Source of the DNA: JAAYEA01 sp012689325
GTDB taxonomy: Bacteria > Chloroflexota > Anaerolineae > JAAYEA01
Assembly (NCBI GenBank): GCA_036841525.1
Contig: DAITVZ010000039.1
Location: forward strand, 1-44,883
DNA: 44,883 nucleotides
Direction: 5' to 3'
The position numbers and the translations under genes are program-made. Below the pieces are notes generated by a model. It was not told where the DNA came from and ran no database searches. It saw only the letters and a list, made by a program, of their open reading frames with translations. Shown here one piece after another: positions 36,201 to 42,838 of this stretch; the stretch's first letter is position 1, and each line of letters opens with the position of its first letter.

Positions 36201-38532
36201 GAGCGCCGCGCCGCGCTCCGCCGGCATCAAGCTGGCGGCGGCGGGCAGCCCCAGCGAGCCCTGGGCCGCCTTCCCCAACACCAACGTCCTGACCAACACC
36301 CTGGACAGCAACTATACCTGGTTCGGCGTGGGGAGCGTCACGGACCCCGGCGCCGGCCAGCCGCAGGCGCGCGCGGCGGCCTGGAGCGTGAGCAGCCCGC
36401 AGCCGCTGGGGGCGGCGCTGTGCGCGGGGAGCGACCTGACTTACCGCATCGCCGTGGAGAACCGGGAGCCGAGCGCCCTGGCGGGGCTCGCGCTGACGCT
36501 GGCCGCCAGCGCCGGGCTGGGCTACCAGAGCCAGGCCGGGGCGACCTGCGCCAGTTGCGCGCCGGGCGCCAGCGCCTGGACGCTGAGCCTCCCGCCCGTC
36601 GCGGCGGGCGCCACCCACGTGGTGACCGTCACGGGGCGGCTGGCCGCCGACCTGACCGGCTTGCAGGCGGTCACCAGCACCCTCGCGCTCTCGCTGGACA
36701 GCGGGCCGCTCACCGGCGCGCCGCTCGTCGCCCAGGTCGCCCACCCGGTGGACGGGCAGCCGCCGACGGTGGCCATCGACGCCGCCGCCGCGCCCGCCAT
36801 CCCCGCCACGGTGCAGACCTTCACCGGCACGGCGACGGATGGCGGCGGCTCGGGCGTGGCGCTGGTGCGGGTGCGGCCCGCCGGCGGGAGCTGGCAGGCC
36901 GCCACGGGCACGCTGGACTGGTCGGCGCAGCTCGCCGTCCCCAGCGCCAACGGGGCCGCCTTTACCCTGGAGGCGCAGGCCGTGGACCGCTGCGGCCGCG
37001 CCAGCGCCATCGTGGCGCAGAGCTATCTGGTGGATACGACGCGGCCCGCCATCACCCTGAACGTGCCGCCGGTGATCACCGTCGCCTATCCCATCCTCGA
37101 CGGCGCCAGCGCCGACCCCTTCCCCACCGGCGGGCTGATCCCCAAGGTGGAGTGGCAGGCCGACGACGAGGCGGCGCCCTGGGAGCTGGCGCTGGGGCCC
37201 TATGCCCCGCTGGACGGCGCGCAGGGGTATGCGGTGGCCTGGCGGATCGCCCCGCAGGACGGGGTGCAGCGCCGCCTGCGCTCCCGCGCCACCGACGCCG
37301 TCGGCAACGTCTCCACCACGCCGTGGCAGCTCACCGTGGTGGACAATGTGGCCCCGGCCATCCAGGTGACCCAGCAGATCTCGCCGGTGGTGGTGAGCGA
37401 CTATCTCCCCGGCGGGACCGGCGCGCCCGTGCTGGGCGGTTGGGTCACCGACGGCTCGGGGGTCGCCCTGCTGCGGGTGGCGCTCACCGACCCGCTGGGA
37501 GGGGTCTATACGCAGACCGCGCCGCTCTCCGGGGCGGCGTGGCAGTTCGCGCCGCGGCTCGCCAGCCCCCAGGCGGGGCTCTACTGGCTGCGCGTGGAGG
37601 CCGTGGACGCCCACGGCAACGTCGCCGCCAGCGGCCCCTATCCCCTGTGGGTGGGCGACCAGGCCATCGCGGGGCTGGCCATCGCCCAGAGCGGGCCGAC
37701 CATGCTCCACAGCCCCGTGACGCTCTCGGCGTCCGTGGCGGCGGGGACCAACGTGACCTACACCTGGAGCCTGGGCGACGGGACCACCGCCACGGGCCCC
37801 ACGGTCCACCACCTGTACCCGGCGGCGGGCTCGTATACCGCGGTGGTCACCGCCGCGAACGGCGCGGGGCGCGCCACGGCCAGCGCCGCGGTGGTCATCC
37901 TGCCGCCGACCGGCGTGCTGGAGGTGGACGCGTACTGGCCCACCCTGTGCGCGGGCTGGAACTATCGGCTCGAGATCGCCTACACCAACATCTCGGCCAT
38001 CGCGCTGAGCGACGTCACGCTGGTGATCACCGCGCCGACGTATGGCCTCGTGCTGTGGGACGACTCGTCGGCCGGGCTGGCGCCGGGTCCGAACCCGGGG
38101 ACGGTGGGCTGGAGCCTGGGGGACGTGGCGGCGGGCCAGACGGCGGCGCGCACGCTGGGGCTGCACGTCTATGCCAACGCCCCCCACGGGACGTGGCTGG
38201 AGGTGGCGGCGGCGGCGAGCGCGGCCGGGGGCGGCGTGGCGCGGGCGCTGGAGCGGTTCGAGGTGCGCAACGACGGCTATTGCGCCGGGAGCACGCCGAC
38301 GCCGGGCGTCTCGGCGACGCCGACGGTCACCGGCTCGGCGACGCCGGGCGTCTCAGCGACGCCGACGGGCACGCCGACGGTCACCGGCTCGGCAACGCCG
38401 GCCGTCTCAGCGACGGCGAGCCCGACGATGACGCGCACGCCCAAGCCCTCGGCGACGCCGACCGCGTCGGCGACGCCGACGGTGACGAGCGCGCCGGCGC
38501 AGCGGGTGCAGTTGCCGCTGGTGATGAGGTAG
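30241..38532 (+). CDS. Giant secreted multidomain protein, C-terminal part
   Basis: 2,763 residues after the gap; no start or ribosome site is seen near 30241, and the beta-helix resumes immediately (AALTIADSTLVSDGD), so I read this as the same gene. Next are VGGQFTQIGG/VGGWFTKAGQ propeller-like repeats and Kelch-like WDGASW units (about 150-720). Two right-handed beta-helices lie near 835-1060 and 1065-1325. Ig-like/Bacterial-Ig repeats follow (VRLDREAPALAVSQPAAGAYV), then a CBM9-like domain (about 1833-2000), a DUF11 domain (2033-2167), further Ig domains, a PKD domain (WSLGDGTTATG, about 2480-2556), another DUF11-like domain, a SATPT-rich stalk and the end VQLPLVMR. It probably forms a long adhesive or structural surface fibre. 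No catalytic site recognised. Confidence 0.88.
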   Translation, partial: ETLLERVVIHSTQYPVTMTRAAALTIADSTLVSDGDPGRSILRVEPEPDPTRYAWTADRAVALPGASAQPPAASAALWGAGGQLYAAPGGASRQVYALTPALPGQGAWTPAYPLKHYLPGNGGASLVPNGDALHQLHSTLHWPKLGGPANGEINAIALAPNGDIYVGGQFTQIGGVTAYNVARWDGAQWHSLGAGLENGVNNVVNALAVDQRGTVYVGGWFTKAGQLDVGYLAGWNGSSWFLLGAPGVDPASALNGVNGPVHALLWLQDPNPNFIGALYIGGAFSQARGWDPTGTFHTGWLAPNIVAWYADCANPGGCYNAPGKPNGSVRSLALLPGSGPNQTILLGGTFTQVDTRFDGSVILPANHAATFTTNVYLWSALGAGVPDPVTTLAVDPLSGDCYAASREMGATGIHRWDGASWTLASGVSGQFSALAADGGGSIYAGRLVDGAVYVKPWDASDFQLLGTEAPGGYTYYWTGALAADADGHVYAAPVASGPGVLLSGLSRWARAGHYRRDPATGAWLQLAYQAPPTSSLWWTSVVGDGAGNLYALWGSYTSAKLYRYDAATNTWAQLAYPTLLFDYRALAWAQGSLYALGHSDSAWGEVWYLYRSTPGGPSWEQRAMPPLPAGAATGDGLVWQWDGADHLYMLSQGGARLDRYRISANAWEPLPAPALSFTTAGGPTLARLGQHLYLYAAPGSGLGTNLLRYGRVGLPDQRLTIRGTAFVAPLGAPVPFWTNLNPIGGDYAFRVQAGADNAYAAQTGAAWLPGLPAGASALTLAQADFVDAADGVYRLGAGSVLAAGYHRRLAEAHVYPALAACDRCGAGGDLVWGQTAFGEIAEAVASGAARVLVHPGRYPQPFHLVSGVEVLGYGAGVTIVEAPSGGSGALVRAEGVAGAVVARLTLSGSADWEGLRVEDGARGITLARSIVRDASTGVRLRGDSAVELVHNTIVKNVDGVTAEGATPVDLRNTILAYNAGIGLTYGAPSQLTNNYNGYWGNGAAMSPLGAGPGNLFADPRFADAAAHDYSLGEGSPLIDAGAPGDPTPPGTGGRADIGCLEYGGAAFYADQGYGPAALNDGLTWGVDAFGSIQAALDAAQDALAGLQGAIPSGGYRVGVGPGTWFERVSVPSHVQLLGSGAERSTIDAGHAGSAVTLDGVVESGVSGFTLQGADAGGAGVSVAHASNQVRISRNVIRQNASQGVRWSGRSSGSVAFNTIVDNGGAGVLVEGPACWAEARNNILSGNLWGLRAVSGGLLRNAYNLLDNATDLDGAVAGEGTVIGDPALAGSGYYTLSTASPAVDAADPRAAAPAGGGVRADLGYRELLASPLALVLGPQVHSTVTANSGVARVEVGWRLVADATQPVTATLPLAWTTLNAPVAGEPLHFWSAPLTPGAAGLYRVYTRAADAAGNAETDEADWYAGAVAADATPPAMGWVTPPPATTGAPAVWVVAEASDYVDDGSGPRFAVAEVSFQITGPSGAASYPAAWVDDGWDEASGAPRRFAAWVPLDRAGSHSLFAVAADEAGHRAASAARAIWASGSGPVAAITRPASPASAPAREITVEGYARFDALDGVGEVAVSVDGGAATPAVLAAPRAGLSAWSAAIVLPDLEGLHTVAAVPSRGGVSGGASAITVRLDREAPALAVSQPAAGAYVTETVTFAGTAADSGSGLARVEVSVDGGAVWRAASLAGGAWSLSWPLAGWQDFVSYPARVRAVDRAGHATAVACPITLDSLPPDGLAPVAFSAPVGQHLDRGAVLEIAWPTPVDASGVVETLLAVDRQPENAPSAPVAGNARSVTLDAAGDWYAHLAARDGAGNETLAHYGPWRVRDMANPTFAARRQSIVLDGLIDTAHDEWRPGDLVGLDARSGQPQALYVTWDGQAIYLGWSGAWWTLDGTLWAYLDVADGGVTLDVPEQRALPFAADLAVQIEGPELGTLWRYTGGAWQTDALDFAHGPAGDAEARVPWSVAADRAVRLVAFALPRGSAAPRSAGIKLAAAGSPSEPWAAFPNTNVLTNTLDSNYTWFGVGSVTDPGAGQPQARAAAWSVSSPQPLGAALCAGSDLTYRIAVENREPSALAGLALTLAASAGLGYQSQAGATCASCAPGASAWTLSLPPVAAGATHVVTVTGRLAADLTGLQAVTSTLALSLDSGPLTGAPLVAQVAHPVDGQPPTVAIDAAAAPAIPATVQTFTGTATDGGGSGVALVRVRPAGGSWQAATGTLDWSAQLAVPSANGAAFTLEAQAVDRCGRASAIVAQSYLVDTTRPAITLNVPPVITVAYPILDGASADPFPTGGLIPKVEWQADDEAAPWELALGPYAPLDGAQGYAVAWRIAPQDGVQRRLRSRATDAVGNVSTTPWQLTVVDNVAPAIQVTQQISPVVVSDYLPGGTGAPVLGGWVTDGSGVALLRVALTDPLGGVYTQTAPLSGAAWQFAPRLASPQAGLYWLRVEAVDAHGNVAASGPYPLWVGDQAIAGLAIAQSGPTMLHSPVTLSASVAAGTNVTYTWSLGDGTTATGPTVHHLYPAAGSYTAVVTAANGAGRATASAAVVILPPTGVLEVDAYWPTLCAGWNYRLEIAYTNISAIALSDVTLVITAPTYGLVLWDDSSAGLAPGPNPGTVGWSLGDVAAGQTAARTLGLHVYANAPHGTWLEVAAAASAAGGGVARALERFEVRNDGYCAGSTPTPGVSATPTVTGSATPGVSATPTGTPTVTGSATPAVSATASPTMTRTPKPSATPTASATPTVTSAPAQRVQLPLVMR

Positions 38533-38585
38533 CCGGCGCAGCGTCCGCACAGCGATGATGCGGCGCACGGGCCCGCACGGCGTTG

Positions 38586-39002
38586 GCGTCCGCACGGCGA
38601 TCAACGCGGCATGGAATGCCGACGCCGTGCTACGCGCCATGGAATGGCGTCGACAGCGCCCGATAAAATCGGGCTATGGGAGCGTCTGCGGCATAGAATG
38701 CCGGCGGCATGGAACGCTCTAGCCTGATTTGATCAGGCGCTATCCCGGCATTCCATGCCGCCGTAGCTCGGCGACTTCATCGCCGAGCGAGCACCGAACA
38801 TGGCGATCCATGCAGCGTTGCGAACCGCGTCCGCACGGCGATCAACGCGGCATGGAGTGCCGACGCCGTGCTACGCGCCATGGAATGGCGTCGACAGCGC
38901 CCGATAAAATCGGGCTATGGGAGCGTCTGCGGCATAGAATGCCGGCGGCATGGAACGCTCTAGCCTGATTTGATCAGGCGCTATCCCGGCATTCCATGCC
39001 GC
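38586..39002. repeat. REP-like palindrome array upstream of RAYT, 176-bp direct repeat
   Basis: Blocks 38586-38761 and 38827-39002 are identical except for one base. Each carries an inverted class-C REP: CACGGCG...CGCCGTG around GGCAT-GGA-ATGCC, ending in CTAC (38593-38633, 38834-38874), then CGCCAT-GGA-ATGGCG, GCCCGAT-AAA-ATCGGGC and GCCTGAT-TTG-ATCAGGC hairpins. Between the blocks is GTAG plus CTCGGCGA/TCGCCGAG (38763-38787). No gene is seen in 38533-39042. Confidence 0.88.
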
Positions 39003-39042
39003 AGACATGACCGAGCTCAATGCGGCACACAGGAGAGAGACC

Positions 39043-39543
39043 ATGCCCTTCCACCAACTATACTACCACTTCATCTGGGCCACCAGGAATCGGCTGCCCT
39101 TGCTGACGGCGGAGGTGGAGCCGGTCATCCATGGGTTTCTTTGGGCCAAGGCCGTGGGCTTGGGCGCGCACGTCTACGCCCTGAACGGCACCGAAGACCA
39201 CATGCACCTGGTCGTCGCGGTCCCGCCAACCATTGCCCTATCCAAGTTCATCGGGCAGATCAAGGGCGTAGCCTCTACACGCTTTAACAAGTCAGGGCTG
39301 AGCGAGAAACCTTTCTTCTGGCAGGAAGAGTATGGCGTGTTGTCGTTCGACGCCAAGCGCTTGCCCAACTATATCGCTTACGTCAATCGCCAGAAAGAGC
39401 ACCATGCCTCACAGACCCTTATCGCCGCGCTGGAGCGCAGCGCCGCCCTGGAGGATCGTGCTATCCACGAGCCAACCGTGGATTACGAGGTAGAACCTGC
39501 GCCAGAGGGCGCGCTCGGCTCGGGGACCGATCGGTCTGGCTAG
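39043..39543 (+). CDS. REP-associated tyrosine transposase (RAYT, Y1/HUH, IS200-like)
   Basis: 166-residue single-strand DNA transposase of the Y1 family. Start ATG 39043 (MPFHQLYYHFIW) is chosen over 39007 because AGGAGAGAGACC precedes it. The HUH motif is DHMHLVV near residue 58, and the catalytic Tyr is in LPNYIAYVNRQKEHH near residue 110, followed by a typical family His pair. Length fits solitary RAYTs rather than IS605 TnpA with ends. No accessory tnpB is nearby. It is flanked on both sides by GTAG/CTAC-marked palindromes in mirrored orientation, the hallmark of a REPtron. RAYTs cut REP hairpins next to GTAG; this one may have spread the palindromes seen across the window. Confidence 0.92.
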   Translation: MPFHQLYYHFIWATRNRLPLLTAEVEPVIHGFLWAKAVGLGAHVYALNGTEDHMHLVVAVPPTIALSKFIGQIKGVASTRFNKSGLSEKPFFWQEEYGVLSFDAKRLPNYIAYVNRQKEHHASQTLIAALERSAALEDRAIHEPTVDYEVEPAPEGALGSGTDRSG

Positions 39544-39591
39544 AGCGGCACTCCTTGCCGCCCGGCATTCCAAACCGCGTAGGCCCCAGAA

Positions 39592-39985
39592 GCCCGATTC
39601 CATCGGGCGCCGCCGCGTAGCACGGCGTCGGCATTCCATGCCGTCCGGCATTCCATGCCGCGTTGATCGCCGTGCGGCCTCCACGCGCCGTGGGCCTGCC
39701 TCCACACGCCCGCTCGGCGATCAATCGCCGAGCTACGTCGGCATGGAATGCCGGGACAGCGCCTGATCGAATCAGGCTTGAGCATTCCTTGCCGCCCGGC
39801 CCTCCAAACCGCGTAGGCTCCAGAAGCCCGATTCCATCGGGCGCCGCCGCGTAGCACGGCGGCGGCATTCCATGCCGCGTTGATCGCCGTGCGGCCTCCA
39901 CGCGCCGTGCGGCCTCCACGCGCCGTGCGGCCTCCACGCGCCACGCGGCCCCCCACGCGCCACGCGGCCCGCGCATCCCCTGCGT
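39592..39985. repeat. REP-like palindrome array downstream of RAYT
   Basis: Interval 39544-39998 has no gene. GTAG-headed class-C REPs lie at 39617-39674 (two nested GGCAT-TCC-ATGCC hairpins) and 39851-39891, opposite in orientation to those upstream of the RAYT. An inverted class-B palindrome with CTAC is at 39713-39736. GCCCGAT-TCC-ATCGGGC hairpins precede each class-C element (39592-39608, 39826-39842). A 12-bp GCGGCCTCCACGC unit is tandemly repeated from about 39890 to 39970. Confidence 0.87.
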
Positions 39986-39998
39986 CCCCCGCCTCTCC

Positions 39999-40322
39999 CT
40001 AGCTCGCCAGAAACTCGAGCACCAGCCCGTCCGGCAGAGCGAACCAGTGGGGCCGCACCTCCGCATAGCCGCGCCGCCGGCATTCCGCCGACATCGCCTC
40101 GCGGTCCGGGACCACCAGACCCAGGTGGTGCATCCGCCCCTCCGGGCCGTCATAGCTCGGGTCGTGCACCAGTTGCAGCCCCTCCACGAACCAGACGTTG
40201 GAGGGCACCTCGCCCTCCGCGCGGCGGCGCACCGTGAACCCCAGCAGTTCCTCCAGCAGCGCCGTCATGCCGTTGATGTCCTTCACCTTGATCGCCGTGT
40301 GTCCGATGGTGGCCTTGGCCAT
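39999..40322 (-). CDS. VOC (glyoxalase/bleomycin-resistance) superfamily protein
   Basis: 107-residue single-module vicinal-oxygen-chelate protein. The start at 40322 (MAKATIGHTAIKVKD) follows GGAGGAACGACC. It opens with GHTAIKVKDINGMTALLEELLGF, the first beta-alpha-beta unit with a metal-type His, and the second unit has MHHLGLVVPDREAMSAECRR with another His, then DGLVLEFLAS with the usual terminal Glu. These positions fit a metal-binding His/His/Glu site formed across a dimer. The reaction (lyase, isomerase or dioxygenase) cannot be told. It lies alone between the RAYT repeats and the sortase terminator. Confidence 0.85.
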   Translation of the reverse strand: MAKATIGHTAIKVKDINGMTALLEELLGFTVRRRAEGEVPSNVWFVEGLQLVHDPSYDGPEGRMHHLGLVVPDREAMSAECRRRGYAEVRPHWFALPDGLVLEFLAS

Positions 40323-40400
40323 GGTCGTTCCTCCGTGTCTGGGATTGCCGCACAGCATACGCGATTGCGCCATTTCGCAAGTCGGAGAGGGGATGCAGAT

Positions 40401-40443
40401 AAAAAAAGGATCGCACGGATTTGGCTTCTATCCGTGCGATCCT
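40401..40443 (-). terminator. Intrinsic terminator of the sortase gene
   Basis: On the minus strand, AGGATCGCACGGAT pairs with ATCCGTGCGATCCT over a perfect 14-bp stem (40443-40430 with 40420-40407), loop of 9 nt, followed by seven T. It lies 20 bp after the sortase stop. The stem is built from the ATCCGTG repeat word found elsewhere in the window. Confidence 0.85.
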
Positions 40444-40462
40444 CTCGATCCGCGTCCCTATC

Positions 40463-42466
40463 CTACTTCGGCACGGCCCGCATCCGCGTGACCAGCGGCC
40501 GCACCCGCTCGGCATAGATCACCAGCCGCTGATCGTACGCGCCTTGCACGATGTTGCCCGTGCAGGTGATCAGCGACAGGTACGAGCGCCCATCCGGCGA
40601 GGGCTGCGCCGCGCGCCCGCTGACCGGGCCGGCGCCATAGATCCGCGCCAGCACCGCCGGGTCGCTGGCCTGCCGCGCCGTGTAGGTCGCCTTTTCCGTG
40701 ACCACATAGCGGATGTCCTGGCCGGTGCGGGTGTTGCGCACCACGATCCAGTCGCCGGGGCGCAGCCGCTTGAGGTGGACGAACAGCGCCGGCTTGCCAT
40801 GGCCATAGACGTGCCCCGCGATGGCGGCGACGCCCGATTCGCCCGGCGCCCCGCTGCCCATGTACCAAAAGGCCTGCTGCCAGACGGGGTCGCCCAGCGG
40901 GCCCATCGGCGCGTCCATGGCGCCCTTGGCCGTGACCCCCACCGCCAGCACCGGCGCGTCGATCCCCAGCGCGGGGATGCGCAGCTCCAGGTTGGCCGCC
41001 ACGCCCGCGCTCCGCAGCGGCAGCGCGGCGGCGAGACCCGCGCCCGGCGCCAGGGCGGGGAGCCCGGTATCGGGCAGCCCGATCACCACCGGCGCGGTGG
41101 GCGTCGGCTGAGCCACCGGCACGGTGGCCGTGGGCGCCTGGGTAGGCGCTTGCGTGGGAGCCTGCGTCGGCGCGCTGGTGGGAGCGGACGTCGGCGTCAG
41201 AACCACCGTCCCGGTGGGCGTCGGCGTCAGAGCCACCGTCCCGGTGGCCGTCGCCGCTGGCGTCTCGGTGACGCCCGGCGTCAGCGTGGCGCCCGGCGTC
41301 AGCGTCGTTGGGATAGTGGAGCCCGGCGTCGGCGTCTCAGTCGGCACTCCCGGCGTCAACGTGGTCGGGATCGTCGAGCCCGGCGTCGGCGTGGAAGCCG
41401 CTAGCGTCTCAGTAGGCGTAACCGCCGGCGTCAACGTGGTCGGGATCGTCGAGCCCGGCGTCGGCGTGGAAGCCGCTAGCGTCTCAGTAGGCGTAACCGC
41501 CGGCGTCAACGTGGTCGGGATCGTCGAGCCCGGCGTCGGCGTTTCGGTAGGCACTCCCGGCGTCAACGTCGTCGGGATGGTCGAGCCCGGCGTCGGCGTC
41601 TCAGTCGGCGCCCCCGGCGTCAGCGTGGTCGGGATGGTCGAGCCCGGCGTCGGGGTCGAGGAGGCCGCTTGCGTCTCCGTGGGCCCCACGGTCGCCGTGA
41701 TGGTCCACATCTCGGTGGCCAGCGCCGTGGGCGTCTCGCCCGGCGTGGTCGGCGTCGGCGTCGCGGACGACGCTGGCGTCGCGGACGCCGCTGGCGTCGC
41801 GGACGCCGCTGGCGTCGCGGACGACGCTGGCGCCTCGGTCGGGGTGTCCGTCCAGGTCGGCGTGGCCGTGGCGGTGTCCGTGGGCAACGGCGTGGAGGTT
41901 AAGGTCGACGTCGGCGTGGCGGTGGCGGTGTCCGTGGGCAAAGGCGTGTTCGTAAAGGTCGGCGTCGCCGTCGCCGCGGGCGCGGGGCAATCCACCGGGA
42001 AGGCGTCGCGGTCTCCCGTCGGCGGGAACTCGCCGGTATAGAGCGTCACGTCGTTGACGATCTGCGTGCCGTTGATGACGGTGGTGAGGAGAAAGACGTG
42101 CAGGTGCAGGCGCACCGACTCGCCCGGCTGGATCGGGGGCAGGGTCCAGCGCACCGAGTGCGACCCGGGGTCGTACTCGCCGTAGGGGTAGGAGCTGCCC
42201 GGATAGTTGGTGCTGTTAAAGCGCACCTCCGCCGGGAGCTGGTCCACCACCACGACGTTGGTCAGGGGCGCGTTGGTGGGGTTGGTGATGGTGATGGTGT
42301 AACGCTGGCCCCAGCCGGGGCAGAGCAGCTCGTGCCAGCGCACCTTGTCGATGGTCGGCGCGGGATCAGCCGCCGGCGCCGCCGATCCTCGGAGCGCCAG
42401 CGGGCTGGCCCACGTGAGCAACGCGACGACGATCGCCGCGGCCAGGATGTAACCTACTTTACGCAT
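40463..42466 (-). CDS. Stalked sortase: DUF11-like domain, Thr/Pro repeats, LPDTG, sortase domain
   Basis: About 667 residues, start ATG 42464-42466 (MRKVGYILAAAIVVALL) after AAGGAC; upstream in-frame starts exist. The signal anchor is residues 3-25. A DUF11-like domain spans about 40-170 (RYTITITNPTNAPLTNVVVVDQ). Thr/Pro-rich repeats, including STIPTTLTPG units, form a stalk at about 175-455. LPDTG at 464-468 is followed at about 485 by the sortase beta-barrel (LELRIPALGIDAPVLAVGV). Catalytic residues are visible: H552 in IAGHVYGH, C635 in LITCTGN and R647 in DQRLVIYA. Sortases join surface proteins by transpeptidation at LPxTG-like motifs. The class is not assigned. The C-terminus ends soon after the domain, with no extra membrane helix. 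Confidence 0.9.
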   Translation of the reverse strand: MRKVGYILAAAIVVALLTWASPLALRGSAAPAADPAPTIDKVRWHELLCPGWGQRYTITITNPTNAPLTNVVVVDQLPAEVRFNSTNYPGSSYPYGEYDPGSHSVRWTLPPIQPGESVRLHLHVFLLTTVINGTQIVNDVTLYTGEFPPTGDRDAFPVDCPAPAATATPTFTNTPLPTDTATATPTSTLTSTPLPTDTATATPTWTDTPTEAPASSATPAASATPAASATPASSATPTPTTPGETPTALATEMWTITATVGPTETQAASSTPTPGSTIPTTLTPGAPTETPTPGSTIPTTLTPGVPTETPTPGSTIPTTLTPAVTPTETLAASTPTPGSTIPTTLTPAVTPTETLAASTPTPGSTIPTTLTPGVPTETPTPGSTIPTTLTPGATLTPGVTETPAATATGTVALTPTPTGTVVLTPTSAPTSAPTQAPTQAPTQAPTATVPVAQPTPTAPVVIGLPDTGLPALAPGAGLAAALPLRSAGVAANLELRIPALGIDAPVLAVGVTAKGAMDAPMGPLGDPVWQQAFWYMGSGAPGESGVAAIAGHVYGHGKPALFVHLKRLRPGDWIVVRNTRTGQDIRYVVTEKATYTARQASDPAVLARIYGAGPVSGRAAQPSPDGRSYLSLITCTGNIVQGAYDQRLVIYAERVRPLVTRMRAVPK
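41269..41660 (-). repeat. Intragenic tandem repeats in sortase stalk
   Basis: Repeated DNA units of about 57-75 bp encode TPTPGSTIPTTLTPG followed by V/A-x-PTET linkers; at least six copies. They expand the Thr/Pro stalk between the DUF11-like and sortase domains and may vary in copy number between strains. Confidence 0.85.
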
Positions 42467-42516
42467 GTCCTTACTTGTTCCTCTTGTCATGGCAAACACA
42501 CAGGTCCCCTGCCTGT

Positions 42517-42522
42517 ATTATA
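42517..42522 (-). promoter_or_regulatory. -10 element of the sortase gene
   Basis: Minus-strand TATAAT about 51 bp upstream of the chosen start codon. No good -35 hexamer is seen at standard spacing. Confidence 0.4.
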
Positions 42523-42595
42523 CATCATGACGTGGAATAAAGCACATAGGATTCGGGTACTGTTTGGGCTCGCGCCAGTTCGCTCCGCCGCTCTT

Positions 42596-42653
42596 GGAGG
42601 CCGAGGCTTTAGCCGGATTCGGCGCAGCCCACCCGGCTAGAGCCTCGACCTCC
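42596..42653. repeat. Long imperfect hairpin between divergent genes
   Basis: 21-nt arms (42596-42616 and 42633-42653) pair with one mismatch and one G-T, loop of 16 nt. Each arm itself has a small palindrome, GGCT-TT-AGCC and GGCT-AG-AGCC, like the REP class A core. The interval 42467-42838 between the divergent sortase and SLOG genes has no other feature apart from promoters. Confidence 0.75.
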
Positions 42654-42838
42654 ACGGATCGGGACGTCGTTTCCGCCGCCTCCAGCGGCCATGCGCACGC
42701 CCTGACTCGGATTGGACAAAACAGCAAAAGTGTGGTAAGAATAATACAGGCAAGCGTGCAGGGGCCACCTACCCCCCAGCCTGCTGGCTATGTCGGAGCG
42801 ACGAGGCTCAGGTTCCTGTGACGGAAAAAGGAGGAGAC

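Noticed and set aside
30241..38532. A separate gene starting at the GTG at 30259
   Set aside because: No ribosome site or signal peptide is present and the protein starts mid beta-helix. It is best read as the continuation of the gene beginning at 22955.
38586..39002. Two-repeat CRISPR or terminal inverted repeats of a classical IS
   Set aside because: The blocks are long direct repeats with internal hairpins, no spacers, and no target-site duplication flanking the transposase. The REPtron arrangement explains them better.
39007..39042. Upstream ATG (39007) for the RAYT gene
   Set aside because: No ribosome site precedes it, while AGGAGAGAGACC directly precedes the ATG at 39043 and family proteins begin near there.
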